Shown here in pieces: positions 7,878-16,993 of a DNA stretch of 64,000 bases. A program made the position numbers and the translations under genes. The stretch covers positions 1 through 64,000 of the forward strand of contig JAPKAI010000002.1 in the NCBI GenBank assembly GCA_028825335.1, read 5' to 3'. This stretch comes from Gammaproteobacteria bacterium (lineage in GTDB: Bacteria > Pseudomonadota > Gammaproteobacteria > Pseudomonadales > Pseudohongiellaceae). The notes below the pieces were generated by a model. The model was given only the letters and a program-made list of their open reading frames with translations. It was not told the origin of the DNA and did not search any database. How positions within the stretch are numbered: the first letter of the stretch is position 1; each line of letters opens with the position of its first letter.

Positions 7878-8624
7878 ATGATTTTTCGGTTACTGCTGCT
7901 TCTGTTACTACCTGTGATGGCTTACTACTTTGTTAGATCCATAAGCCAGCGCTTCACTCTGACTCCTCGGCAGAACACGTTCTTATTTTTCCTAGTAGCG
8001 AGTCTCTTGGTGGTTGGTGTGATGATCGCGATAGGCAGATTACCCTTTCAATTCATCTTGGCTCCTATCGGTGTTGCTGCGACGTTTCTTCTTAGGATGT
8101 TGCCCACTCTCTTGCGCTTTCTTCCTATGTGGCACCTCTTCAAGGGACGAATAGCGGCCGCGAAGCCGCCGAATAGAGATCAAGTCTCAACCATCCGCAC
8201 CGAATTCTTCGAGATGGAATTGCAACACGACGATGGCAGCATGGATGGAGTAGTGCTCAGGGGAAATTTTTCCAAGAGGAGGCTTTCCACACTGCAGTTA
8301 CCGGATTTGCTCGAGCTATATCAAGAATGTCGAGCCGATGCCGATTCGGCACAGGTGCTAGAGGCCTACATCGATCGGGCATTTCCCGATTGGAGAGAGC
8401 ACGCTCAGGCGGGATACGAGGGAAGTGCAGCGATTGCCGACGAGTCATTGATGACACAAACGCTGGCGTTAGAAATATTGGGGTTGGATGAGACTGCCGA
8501 TAAGGAGCAGGTAACCAAGGCCCACAGGAGCCTAATGCAGAAGATGCACCCTGATAGGGGTGGCAGTGATTATCTTGCGCAGAAGATCAATGCGGCGAAA
8601 GACTTCTTAATGCAGAAGCTCTAA
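7878..8624 (+). CDS. Membrane-anchored DnaJ-domain protein
   Basis: The first 80 residues hold two or three transmembrane segments (about 1-21, 33-53 and 58-80). A linker follows, then a C-terminal J domain (about residues 193-248) with the diagnostic HPDRGGSD loop. The topology, membrane anchor first and J domain last, resembles mitochondrial Pam18/TIM14, which recruits Hsp70 to a membrane site. It would stimulate DnaK or another Hsp70 at the inner membrane. The middle region (about residues 100-190) is unrecognised. It probably forms an operon with the VWA gene before it. Confidence 0.75.
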   Translation: MIFRLLLLLLLPVMAYYFVRSISQRFTLTPRQNTFLFFLVASLLVVGVMIAIGRLPFQFILAPIGVAATFLLRMLPTLLRFLPMWHLFKGRIAAAKPPNRDQVSTIRTEFFEMELQHDDGSMDGVVLRGNFSKRRLSTLQLPDLLELYQECRADADSAQVLEAYIDRAFPDWREHAQAGYEGSAAIADESLMTQTLALEILGLDETADKEQVTKAHRSLMQKMHPDRGGSDYLAQKINAAKDFLMQKL

Positions 8625-8679
8625 GGGCTATCCTTGAACTTTCAATTTAATAGCTACCCGCTTTATCTGCTCAATTTGA

Positions 8680-9447
8680 CTATGCGCTTTTCTTCTTATT
8701 GAGGAATACTTCAACGATTGCCTGCGCATCAGGTGTTTCCAGCAGTCTGGCGAATTCTTTTAGCTCAAAGTCGATTGTGTCAGAAACAGTGTCTAGTTGG
8801 CCGCGTTTAATAAGCGCTTTGCTCGACTGAACAGAGTCTGTGGGCAGGGCGGCAAGTTCCCTAGCCTTGTCCATTGCATATTCCAAATATTGATCCTGTG
8901 GTAGCACCTCGTTGATGATTCCGTATTCTTTCGCCTTACTAGCTGAGAACCTACCGCCTAGCAGCAGTAATTCCGATGCACGTGCGTGGCCGATCTGCTT
9001 AGGAAGCAAATAGCTAGATCCCGCTTCTGGGCATAGACCGAGACGAGTGAATGGCAGCTGTAGGAAGCAATTTTCAGAGGCGTAGATCAGGTCGCAGTGA
9101 AACAAAAGCGTAGTACCTATGCCAATGGCGAGTCCGCTAATGGCAGCGACGATCGGTTTCTTCGATTCATTCAGAGCATTCATAAAGGCAACCGAGGGAC
9201 GCTCGGTTGTGGGGGTGTTGCTCGCAAGGAAACTGCTCACATCATTGCCGCTGGTGAAGCAATCATCCACGCCGCGTATCAGAGTCACATTGACGCTAGC
9301 TTCTTCGTTTGCCTGACGCAGACCCGCTGCGAGTGCGGCATACATGCCCGGTAGAAGAGCGTTCTTCTTCTCAGGTCTATGAATTTCGATGACAAACACC
9401 TGACCATCAATGCTGTATTTAACGTTCTTATCCGCCGACTCGTTCAT
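8680..9447 (-). CDS. Enoyl-CoA hydratase/isomerase family (crotonase) protein
   Basis: This 255-residue protein is a single-domain crotonase that binds an acyl-CoA thioester. It has the CoA-binding and oxyanion-hole segments (EKKNALLPGMYAALA, KPIVAAISGLAIGIGTTLLF) and the LPFTRLGLCPEAGSSYLLP block with the typical glutamate. This layout is common to enoyl-CoA hydratases and delta3-delta2 isomerases, so the exact reaction cannot be fixed. GGAAACGGA before the ATG is a fair ribosome binding site. It is transcribed alone, converging on the J-domain gene. Confidence 0.82.
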   Translation of the reverse strand: MNESADKNVKYSIDGQVFVIEIHRPEKKNALLPGMYAALAAGLRQANEEASVNVTLIRGVDDCFTSGNDVSSFLASNTPTTERPSVAFMNALNESKKPIVAAISGLAIGIGTTLLFHCDLIYASENCFLQLPFTRLGLCPEAGSSYLLPKQIGHARASELLLLGGRFSASKAKEYGIINEVLPQDQYLEYAMDKARELAALPTDSVQSSKALIKRGQLDTVSDTIDFELKEFARLLETPDAQAIVEVFLNKKKSA

Positions 9448-9631
9448 TCCGTTTCCTTGTGCTCAATACCTTGATACGAGGCCCATTTTAGTGGAAATAG
9501 CATTCGAAGTAGAGGACTAATATGTTTCAGAATCTGCTGAAGACGTTTTACTAACTGTAACTGCCCAGATAACACTTCCAGCATTCAGTGTTAGAATGAG
9601 CAGGTATACCATAATTTGAGGTTGATCAGGC

Positions 9632-11158
9632 ATGACACTAATTCGCAATGAAGATGTTATTCAAAGTGTTGCAGATGCGCTGCAGTATATTTCCTATTAT
9701 CATCCAATCGATTTTATAACAGCGGTTCATGAGGCTTACGAACGAGAAGAGTCGTCAGCAGCAAAAGATGCGATGGCACAGATACTCATTAATTCTCGCA
9801 TGTGCGCCGAGGGGAGGCGGCCCATATGTCAGGACACCGGCATAGTAGTTGTTTTCTTAAAAGTTGGGATGCAGGTGCAATGGGAAGGCGATATGGCCCT
9901 CGAGGCAATGGTCAATGAGGGTGTGCGCCGCGCGTATCTTCATCCTGACAATGTGCTTAGGGCTTCGATCGTGAGCGATCCGGCTGGTGCGCGTAAAAAC
10001 ACCAAAGACAATACGCCTGCGGTCATACACATGCAGATTGTTTCCGGTAGTGAGATCGAAGTGAAGCTGGCGGCGAAGGGCGGAGGATCAGAGAATAAGT
10101 CAAAGTTGGTCATGTTGAACCCAAGTGACAGCATCGTAGATTGGGTAGAGAAGACATTACCAACGATGGGTGCAGGTTGGTGTCCACCTGGCATGCTAGG
10201 AATCGGCATTGGTGGCACAGCGGAGAAGGCAGCTCTACTCGCCAAAGAATCGCTGATGGATCCAATCGATATTCATGAGCTTCGCGCGAGAGGACCTAGC
10301 AATCGTATCGAAGAATTGCGTCTCGAGATTATGGATCGGGCCAATTCTCTCGGCATCGGCGCACAGGGTCTCGGTGGTTTAACCACAGTCTTGGACGTAA
10401 AAATTCTAGACCATCCGACACATGCAGCATCGCTGCCTGTCGCCATGATTCCTAACTGCGCGGCTACTCGTCACGCGCACTTCACGCTTGACGGCAATGG
10501 TATAGCAGAATTCGAACCACCAAGTCTGGATCTATGGCCAGAGATCGTCTGGGATGTAGGCCCGCGCGCACGAAAGGTAAATCTCGATACGCTCACTCCT
10601 GATGCGATAGCGAGTTGGGAGCCCGGCGAAACTCTGCTGCTCTCTGGCACTATGTTGACCGGTAGAGATGCCGCACATAAGCGACTGCTCGCGATGTTGG
10701 AGAAGGGAGAGGGCTTGCCCGAGGGGGTTGACTTCAACAATAAATTTATTTACTACGTCGGTCCTGTTGATGCTGTCAGAGATGAAGTGATAGGACCGGC
10801 TGGGCCGACGACTGCGACACGCATGGATAAATTTACCGATGAGCTGCTCGAGAAGACAGGCTTGATCGGAATGATCGGTAAAGCCGAGCGAGGTAAGGAG
10901 GGCATCGAAGCTATTAAGAAACACAAAGCGGTGTACTTGATGGCCGTGGGTGGCGCTGCCTATTTGGTTTCCAAAGCAATCCGTAAGGCAAGAATCGTCG
11001 CGTTCGAAGATCTAGGCATGGAGGCTATCCATGAGTTCACAGTCGAGGAAATGCCGGTAACTGTAGCTGTAGACGTGAATGGCACTTCGGTTCACCAAAC
11101 TGGACCAGCAATCTGGAAAAAGAAAATTGCGGAAGGGCATGCTATTGAAGTGAAATGA
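9632..11158 (+). CDS. fumA: Fumarate hydratase, class I (iron-sulfur)
   Basis: This enzyme interconverts fumarate and malate in the TCA cycle using an oxygen-sensitive [4Fe-4S] cluster. At 508 residues it has both halves of the class I enzyme. The N-terminal alpha region has RPICQDTGIVVVFLKVG and IPNCAATRHAHF, which hold cluster cysteines, and the C-terminal beta region has GPTTATRMDKFTDELLEKTG. It is slightly shorter than E. coli FumA (548). It is monocistronic, with a hairpin just after the stop. A class I tartrate dehydratase is the usual confusable paralogue, but the fused length and motifs favour fumarase. Confidence 0.9.
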   Translation: MTLIRNEDVIQSVADALQYISYYHPIDFITAVHEAYEREESSAAKDAMAQILINSRMCAEGRRPICQDTGIVVVFLKVGMQVQWEGDMALEAMVNEGVRRAYLHPDNVLRASIVSDPAGARKNTKDNTPAVIHMQIVSGSEIEVKLAAKGGGSENKSKLVMLNPSDSIVDWVEKTLPTMGAGWCPPGMLGIGIGGTAEKAALLAKESLMDPIDIHELRARGPSNRIEELRLEIMDRANSLGIGAQGLGGLTTVLDVKILDHPTHAASLPVAMIPNCAATRHAHFTLDGNGIAEFEPPSLDLWPEIVWDVGPRARKVNLDTLTPDAIASWEPGETLLLSGTMLTGRDAAHKRLLAMLEKGEGLPEGVDFNNKFIYYVGPVDAVRDEVIGPAGPTTATRMDKFTDELLEKTGLIGMIGKAERGKEGIEAIKKHKAVYLMAVGGAAYLVSKAIRKARIVAFEDLGMEAIHEFTVEEMPVTVAVDVNGTSVHQTGPAIWKKKIAEGHAIEVK

Positions 11159-11164
11159 AATGAA

Positions 11165-11190
11165 ATAGGGGGCTTCTAGTTAGCCCCTAT
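11165..11190. terminator. Hairpin between convergent fumA and aminotransferase genes
   Basis: ATAGGGGGCT pairs with AGCCCCTAT with one bulged G and a 7-base loop, starting 7 bases after the fumA stop. No good U-tract follows on either strand, so it is a weak or factor-assisted terminator candidate. Confidence 0.4.
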
Positions 11191-11341
11191 CGCTTCGAGC
11201 GCAATATTTGCTTAGTGTCCATCAGCTTTCTTCGCGCTTATCGAACTTGGGACGTGCTCGATCGTAGTGGCATATCTTGAATAGGGCTGCTTTGTTAATC
11301 CAATCGTACTCAATCCAGTCTGAAAATAATTTAGCCACTGC

Positions 11342-12460
11342 TTACTGTTGAGACAAAAATTGCGATGTGCGCGCCAACCCTTCTTTCAGTATCGAAGGTG
11401 TGTTGGCATATCCAATTCGGATATACCCCTCCATTCCCAATGATGAGCCAGGCGTGAACATCACCCCAGTCTCTTCTAGCAGTAAAATACAGAAATCACG
11501 CGAACTCATTAGCAGGTCATATTTCAACAAAGCGGTAGTGCCAGAACGTGGTTTAACCCATGAAATTCGCGGCTGGGTATCTACCCAAGCTTCTAATACC
11601 TCTAGATTACCGCGTGTTATCGATTGGCTACGCTCTAACACACGCTGTTTGTTCTCCAATGCAATGGTAGCAAAATGGTCGTCGATCATGCCGATTGAGA
11701 TCGTGTCATAGTCGCGATGCCTTGATACTTTTTCAATCAGCTCTTCTGCTGCTGCAATCCAACCCAGGCGCAAACCCGCTAGGGAAAATGCTTTGGACAC
11801 GCTCGCGGTACTGATACCTTTTTCATAAATGTCGGCTATTGATGTCGTCATTCCAGAGCCTTCCTGATTTGTGCCGCGATAAACTTCATCACACAGTATC
11901 CACGCCCCTGCAGAACGAGCAATGCCTACAATTTCTTGCAACATAGCTTCATCCATCAACGCGCCGGTCGGATTATTCGGGTTATTGATCGCAATCAAGC
12001 GTGTGCCTGGCAAAGCCAGCGCGCGTAACTCTTCCAGATCAGGTAGAAAGCCGTTTTCTTCACGCAGCTGCAAATGACGTACATCAGCACCAATACTGGC
12101 GGGAATGGAGTAGTGCTGCTGGTATGTAGGTACGACAGATATCACCCGATCACCTGATTCAACCAACGTCTTGTGGACAAGCATATTCGCACCAATTGCG
12201 CCGTGGGTTACGACTACATTCCCCGCTTCTTGGTGTGCGTAGAGTGTTGCAATCGCTGCACGTAACCGATCAGAGCCTTCAATCGCGCCATAGGTCATCT
12301 TCATCGTCATCAGCTCAGAAAGGCTGGTTTCATCCTTGCCGGCAAGAGCTAACAGTTCAGCTATAGTCAGGCTTTCCACGCAGGTTTCTGCCAAATTCCA
12401 TTCGCATTTGGTTTCCCACTCGTTCATCCATATTTCGACACCAAAAGGTTCGATTTGCAT
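11342..12460 (-). CDS. Aminotransferase class I/II, PLP-dependent
   Basis: This 372-residue cytosolic fold-type I PLP enzyme has NNPNNPTG for substrate and cofactor contacts, the CDEVYRG aspartate that binds the pyridine nitrogen, and Schiff-base Lys at about residue 223 in SVSKAFSLAGLRLGW. The N-terminal NLAETCVESLT and central layout remind me of the capreomycidine-synthase (VioD)-like branch, but that is recall and not proof of substrate. It is 61 bases downstream of fabY on the same strand, so the two may be co-transcribed. Confidence 0.78.
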   Translation of the reverse strand: MQIEPFGVEIWMNEWETKCEWNLAETCVESLTIAELLALAGKDETSLSELMTMKMTYGAIEGSDRLRAAIATLYAHQEAGNVVVTHGAIGANMLVHKTLVESGDRVISVVPTYQQHYSIPASIGADVRHLQLREENGFLPDLEELRALALPGTRLIAINNPNNPTGALMDEAMLQEIVGIARSAGAWILCDEVYRGTNQEGSGMTTSIADIYEKGISTASVSKAFSLAGLRLGWIAAAEELIEKVSRHRDYDTISIGMIDDHFATIALENKQRVLERSQSITRGNLEVLEAWVDTQPRISWVKPRSGTTALLKYDLLMSSRDFCILLLEETGVMFTPGSSLGMEGYIRIGYANTPSILKEGLARTSQFLSQQ

Positions 12461-12521
12461 ATTTAGTTTCCTTTCGGCTGGCAGTCGCAGCGCTCTTGGT
12501 GAATATCGCGTCAGGACACAA

Positions 12522-14441
12522 TCAGTCGCACATATCTTCGTAAGGGTTCTCGAGTTCCAAGGATATTTCTCGAGTCAGTCCTGTCACAGAAAGATTGCCG
12601 GTGCTCAGCTCGATAGACTCGCTTCCTAGCACATTGTGATCGAACTTATAGATCGTACGGTTCTCGCCAGCCATCGCAGAGTCGTCATACTCTTGTGAGG
12701 CCTGCGCTACGGTTTCGTTGAGCGACCTATACTTACTAATCGCCTTTTCTCCGTGCCGCTTTGTCAGCATCTTCTCTACGACATGTGGCGCAAGTACCGA
12801 GGCGCTCGCGTTGTTGCCGCCGAACCCCTTCGAATTAATTATGACAGCATCCATGGCCTGCTTACCTACGTCTCTATGCTTAAGAAGATAATCGACGTTG
12901 CTGTGAGCAACGTCGTCAGCGATCTCATCTACAGTAAGAATGCCTGGAATAATTCCCTGGGCCCAAACGCCAAGACTTGCAGCGATCTGATCCCCTGAGG
13001 ATGAGGCTAGCGAGTGACCAATATAGGATTTCACTGCGGCAACTGGCCAGCTCTGAATGCCAAAGGTCTCCGCTATCTGATTAATGATATGTGATTCGGT
13101 CTGTCGGTTCTGTAGGGTGCCGGTGCCGTGTGCTTGCACGTAACTGCGAGTCGCTAAGCCCTCTTGCCCAATAATGTTCTTCGTGGCGGCGGCGGCCTTG
13201 GCCAACGAAATGTAATTGCCCAAGCCTGGGCTGGCTATGGATTTCTTAAAGCCATCGGCGTTGATAAACACATCGTTAACGCCGCCATAGATATTAGCAC
13301 CAAGCTCCATCGCTAATTCATCGTCGAAAAGCACGATACACTGCGCCGATTCCGCGAGAGTAAACCCGGCGTTATATCCAAAAGGTCTGCAAGCGCGACG
13401 CAAGTCGGGCATCTCATTTTTGGATAATTTATCAAGTTGCCGCAAACTAGCGTCATCGGCGAGTGCGCCCATCGTGCCAAATCCGTCGAAGATCTCTGGC
13501 ACCAAGGGCGCCTCGCTGGTGCCGACGAGAACAACTCTGTGGCTTCCCGATTGTATGTCGCGAATGCCCTGGCGAAGGTTGTATAAGAATGTTGCGCAGG
13601 CGGCCACATTGGTGCCAGTTGTCCCTAAATTTCCTAATAGGTAGGCATTGATGAAGTCGGCAGGCATCTCGGCATAACCTAATGGCAGTTGCTTCGAGGT
13701 GACTTTCTTGCCAAGTAGGCGTGCCTGCATCATGCCACCGTAGCCATTGTAATCGAGTTGGCCCATTCCGCTGCCGGCGTAAACAGCTATCTGATCGGCC
13801 GCGACATTCTGCTTCACTATCTCCCAGTCGATACCCATGGAATTAATCGCATCGGATGCGGCGAATACCGTTAGCTGCAAGCCACGTGGGTGGTTCCTAG
13901 CAGGATACAAGGCAGCAGGATCAAAGCCTGATGGTAATTGCCCGGCACTATGCACAGCTGTCTCGCGACTACATTTTAGCGATACCTCGAAGCTCTCCCC
14001 TGTGCTTACTCGAACTCGCCCCTCAAGGTCCGGATCGGAGACGCTCCATCCTGCAGGCAATGGTGTGGGTAAATCCTTTTTTCGTAACGTGAATTCCAGC
14101 GGCTGATCCGATGCGGGCCCTAAGGCGGCGTTTCTTAGGTAAGGTAATAGATCTGGGTCGAATAGATTGTTTTCCAGGCCTCGAATTAGTGTGCCTTGCT
14201 TGAGCGTCGGTCCTAGTTGAGCAAGGTACTCATCGAGATTGACCTCAACTGAGTTGCCGTCAGTCCATTTACCTTCGCTTTTTTTAAGCTGTCCGGTAAG
14301 TGCGGCGAGACTATTGTAAGTGGCTTGCACCTGGTCAGAGGGCAGGGCATCGATGACCATGCGTCGGTAGCCGTGATGGCCCGAACTACGACCTGCCGCA
14401 TTGATTCCGCCGAATCCTGTGATTACAGGTAATCTCGCCAT
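12522..14441 (-). CDS. fabY: Beta-ketoacyl-ACP synthase FabY
   Basis: This is a thiolase-fold condensing enzyme. FabY (Pseudomonas PA5174 type, about 634 residues) starts fatty-acid synthesis from acetyl-CoA and malonyl-ACP in place of FabH. The 639-residue length and the long N-terminal extension before the ketosynthase core fit. The active-site Cys is at about residue 282 in TNVAACATFLYNL. The two catalytic histidines are in VQAHGTGTLQNR and SYIGHSLASS. AAGGAAAG precedes the ATG. No other fab gene is in the window. Confidence 0.82.
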   Translation of the reverse strand: MARLPVITGFGGINAAGRSSGHHGYRRMVIDALPSDQVQATYNSLAALTGQLKKSEGKWTDGNSVEVNLDEYLAQLGPTLKQGTLIRGLENNLFDPDLLPYLRNAALGPASDQPLEFTLRKKDLPTPLPAGWSVSDPDLEGRVRVSTGESFEVSLKCSRETAVHSAGQLPSGFDPAALYPARNHPRGLQLTVFAASDAINSMGIDWEIVKQNVAADQIAVYAGSGMGQLDYNGYGGMMQARLLGKKVTSKQLPLGYAEMPADFINAYLLGNLGTTGTNVAACATFLYNLRQGIRDIQSGSHRVVLVGTSEAPLVPEIFDGFGTMGALADDASLRQLDKLSKNEMPDLRRACRPFGYNAGFTLAESAQCIVLFDDELAMELGANIYGGVNDVFINADGFKKSIASPGLGNYISLAKAAAATKNIIGQEGLATRSYVQAHGTGTLQNRQTESHIINQIAETFGIQSWPVAAVKSYIGHSLASSSGDQIAASLGVWAQGIIPGILTVDEIADDVAHSNVDYLLKHRDVGKQAMDAVIINSKGFGGNNASASVLAPHVVEKMLTKRHGEKAISKYRSLNETVAQASQEYDDSAMAGENRTIYKFDHNVLGSESIELSTGNLSVTGLTREISLELENPYEDMCD

Positions 14442-14715
14442 TGTTCTTTCCTTCGTTTGTGTAGGCCTTGTGCTGGATGCATCATGGTAAATACGTCTAT
14501 GAGACTATAGTGGGATATTTTCAGAAAACTTTAGGCTATATTGGACAGTAATTAGGGCATAGCGGCCAGATTGCTCTTCCTGCCCTAAGCACAAACTAAA
14601 GTCCGTTGAGAAATTGTGCTTACGAGCTACCGCCTTGAACAACTTGCATAAAGCCTGCGCCACACATAGCATGAGAGCGTAAAACCCAAACCAGTCAGCA
14701 TTCCTTGGAGGAATC

Positions 14716-15585
14716 ATGAATATTAAAAAGCTAGCCACAACATGCCTATTGCTGGGCGGAATAGGCGTTGCAGCTACTGTTTTGGCTCAGGATGACCGAT
14801 TCGCCAATGTAACCATTGAGACCGTGCCGGTTACGGGCAATATCTCGATGTTGATTGGATCAGGCGGCAACATTGGCGTATCCGCAGGTGATGATGGGTT
14901 GTTGATCATCGATGATCAGTACGCGCCTCTGGCGGCTAAAATTCGAGCAGCTCTTTCGCAGTTAGGCTCCGACACTCCGAAGTTTCTCCTTAATACGCAC
15001 TTTCATGGGGATCACACCGGAGGCAATGCAGACTTCGGCGCAGCGAGTATTATCATCGCTCATGAAAACGTGCACGGTAGGTTAGTAGCTGGAGATTCGC
15101 CAAGTACGGCTTTGCCTGTAATCACTTTCGATGACGATGTTACCGTTCACTTCAATGGCGAGGACATCACCCTGATCCATATGCCAAGAGGGCACACCGA
15201 TACCGATAGTGTCGTGATGTTTGAAGACAGTAATGTCATCCATATGGGCGATCACTTTTTCAACGGTGGCTTCCCCTTCGTCGACCTTGCAAGTGGCGGA
15301 ACAGTTCAAGGCTATATTAGTAATCTAGAAAAGGCTCTGTCGTGGATCGACGATGACACGTCGGTCATTCCAGGTCACGGACCGCTGGGCACTAAAGCGG
15401 ATCTGCTAGCCTTCTATAATGTAGTAAAAGACACATCGACTACTATTCGTGTCATGAAGTCACAGCAGATGAGCGCGGCAGAAGCTGTCGCTGAAGGCTT
15501 TGGTGACGAATACGAATCTTGGGGACAGGGATTCATCAACGAGCAGCGTTGGATAGAAACTGTCTTTGCAAGCTATCCCCGATAG
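14716..15585 (+). CDS. Exported metallo-beta-lactamase-fold hydrolase
   Basis: This 289-residue protein has a signal peptide (MNIKKLATTCLLLGG..., cleavage near VLAQ), so it acts in the periplasm. The MBL zinc motif is THFHGDHTGGN. Later ligands are in MPRGHTDTDS, HMGDHFF and IPGHGP. Paralogues of this type range from cyclase-like or SoxH-like hydrolases to weak beta-lactamases; nothing here identifies a substrate, and a true resistance lactamase is not implied. AGGAGG before the ATG is a strong ribosome binding site. Confidence 0.82.
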   Translation: MNIKKLATTCLLLGGIGVAATVLAQDDRFANVTIETVPVTGNISMLIGSGGNIGVSAGDDGLLIIDDQYAPLAAKIRAALSQLGSDTPKFLLNTHFHGDHTGGNADFGAASIIIAHENVHGRLVAGDSPSTALPVITFDDDVTVHFNGEDITLIHMPRGHTDTDSVVMFEDSNVIHMGDHFFNGGFPFVDLASGGTVQGYISNLEKALSWIDDDTSVIPGHGPLGTKADLLAFYNVVKDTSTTIRVMKSQQMSAAEAVAEGFGDEYESWGQGFINEQRWIETVFASYPR

Positions 15586-15627
15586 CTGGATGACAGCAAA
15601 TCGATACCCTCTAGTGCTACGGAGTTC

Positions 15628-15652
15628 GCCTCGCCGGATTTTTCGGTGAGGC
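15628..15652. other. 9-bp GC-rich hairpin before the VanY-like gene
   Basis: GCCTCGCCG pairs with CGGTGAGGC (one G-T pair) around a 7-base loop containing the T-run. It ends 10 bases before the next start codon. It lacks a trailing U-tract and could hinder or tune translation of the peptidase gene. Confidence 0.35.
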
Positions 15653-15662
15653 CTCACCTGTT

Positions 15663-16199
15663 ATGAGCTATAACGACGAAATGCAATCAAGCTTGAAGCA
15701 ACTTCACCAGGAGTTGGGTATTCCCGCGGACTATTCAGAAAGCTGTGCTCTCCCACTGTGCATTGAACCCACCGTGCTCGTTGATACAGAGCTCGACTTC
15801 TATCAGCGTCAGCAGAGATTAACGCCCGCAGCATTCTCTGCGTGGTCACAAATGCGCGAGGCAGCGACTAGCCAGGGTATTTCACTGTTCCTAATTTCTG
15901 CCTTTCGCGGCTATCAATATCAGCATGATCTTATTGCAGCCAAGCTAGAAAAGGGGCAGGTGATAGAGGCGATCCTACGAGTGAATGCTGCTCCTGGCTA
16001 CAGCGAACATCACAGCGGGCGCGCGGTCGATCTTGGAACTATGGGCTGCGATGCGCTTAGTGAAAATTTTGGAAAAACTAAAGCGTATCAATGGCTTGTA
16101 GAGAATTCTGATAGCTATGGATTCAGCCTGACTTATCCTCGCGACAACCCCTTCGGTATAGATTTCGAACCCTGGCACTGGTGCTATACCCAGGAATAA
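15663..16199 (+). CDS. M15 family D-Ala-D-Ala carboxypeptidase (VanY-like)
   Basis: This 178-residue protein has a VanY/M15B zinc peptidase core: SAFRGYQYQ, SEHHSGRAVDL (His and Asp ligands) and the closing EPWHWCY (catalytic Glu and third His). The family trims the terminal D-Ala from peptidoglycan stems or recycled fragments. No signal peptide or TM segment is visible, so it is either cytoplasmic, acting on recycled muropeptides, or exported in some other way. It follows the MBL gene by 77 bp. Confidence 0.78.
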   Translation: MSYNDEMQSSLKQLHQELGIPADYSESCALPLCIEPTVLVDTELDFYQRQQRLTPAAFSAWSQMREAATSQGISLFLISAFRGYQYQHDLIAAKLEKGQVIEAILRVNAAPGYSEHHSGRAVDLGTMGCDALSENFGKTKAYQWLVENSDSYGFSLTYPRDNPFGIDFEPWHWCYTQE

Positions 16200-16540
16200 C
16201 TTCCTTAGACAAACGTAAATGAAAGGGGTAATCTAGAAGTCGAACTACTAAGTAGGAGAGGGGATGTTCGAGAACAGCCACCAGGTGCACTTCTTAACGC
16301 ATTATCTGAATACTCCTGTATTTAGCTCCCTTACTCAAACTCAATTTTCTACTCTGATCCCTCGAACAATTTCTAATTACTATTCGCTAGCGGCGACTGT
16401 CATTTTTTTTGACAGCTGTTGCTGTTCCCTGGCGCCTGAAAATTGATCGAGAACAAATTCACAACTACATAGGAGGGTAATATCTAAACCAAGAGTACTT
16501 GCAATTCGCCATTTTGAATAAAATCAGGAGAGTGTAATTT
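16200..16540. other. Gap with one doubtful small ORF
   Basis: A 60-codon ORF at 16264-16446 has a strong AGGAGAGG before its ATG but no recognisable sequence. It contains a CTGTCA/TGACAG hairpin with a T-rich loop near 16397-16415. A second unused AGGAGG is at 16471-16476 with no start codon after it. The rest is AT-rich leader for the HPF gene. Confidence 0.3.
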
Positions 16541-16978
16541 ATGACTAATGAATTCCAAATCGTGTATCACAATATAGATCAAACCGAAGCGATCAGCGAA
16601 GCCGTACAAAAGCGGATAGACAAGCTGGAGCGTTATTGTGAGCATATTATAAATGGCCGAGTAGTATTAGATTCCCCGCATAACAATCACCATAAGGGGA
16701 AGGTTTATTCGGTTACATTAGAGATTCACACACCAGAGTTAGAGGTTCGAGTAAATCAAGATCAACATGATAACCACGCACATGAAGATTTATATGTCGC
16801 TATTCGTGATGCCTTCAACGTTGCGGAGCGGCAGTTCAAGTCCATCGACAAAAAGCATAGGGCAACACCGCTGCATCAAGAAATCGAAGCTATGGCGCTA
16901 GATGCCAATCAGGCTGAGAAAGAAGTTATAGATGAGGAAGAAGTTATGGAAGAGATCAATAGCGAGGCTGCAGCCTAA
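16541..16978 (+). CDS. hpf: HPF/RaiA family ribosome-associated protein
   Basis: The first 105 or so residues form the sigma54-modulation/S30AE fold that sits in the 30S decoding region and promotes ribosome hibernation or blocks initiation. Signatures are ISEAVQKRIDKLERYC and the DLYVAIRDAFNVAERQ helix. A glutamate-rich 35-residue tail follows (KEVIDEEEVMEEIN). It is too short for the long HPF with the dimerising C-terminal domain. AGGAG about ten bases upstream is a good ribosome binding site. DUF1244 follows after 15 bases. Unlike in many gammaproteobacteria, rpoN is not next to it. Confidence 0.8.
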   Translation: MTNEFQIVYHNIDQTEAISEAVQKRIDKLERYCEHIINGRVVLDSPHNNHHKGKVYSVTLEIHTPELEVRVNQDQHDNHAHEDLYVAIRDAFNVAERQFKSIDKKHRATPLHQEIEAMALDANQAEKEVIDEEEVMEEINSEAAA

Positions 16979-16993
16979 GGCGGCAGAAAGCAC

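Noticed and set aside
10532-10924. 130-codon minus-strand ORF inside fumA
   Set aside because: It is a shadow of a high-confidence gene, with no recognisable domain or ribosome binding site.
14716-15585. Antibiotic-resistance beta-lactamase
   Set aside because: The MBL motif and signal peptide fit many hydrolases; nothing specific to the B1, B2 or B3 lactamase active sites beyond the shared fold could be confirmed.
15628-15660. Intrinsic terminator after the exported MBL gene
   Set aside because: The stem is good but the T-run is in the loop and no T-tract follows, so it is listed only as a hairpin.
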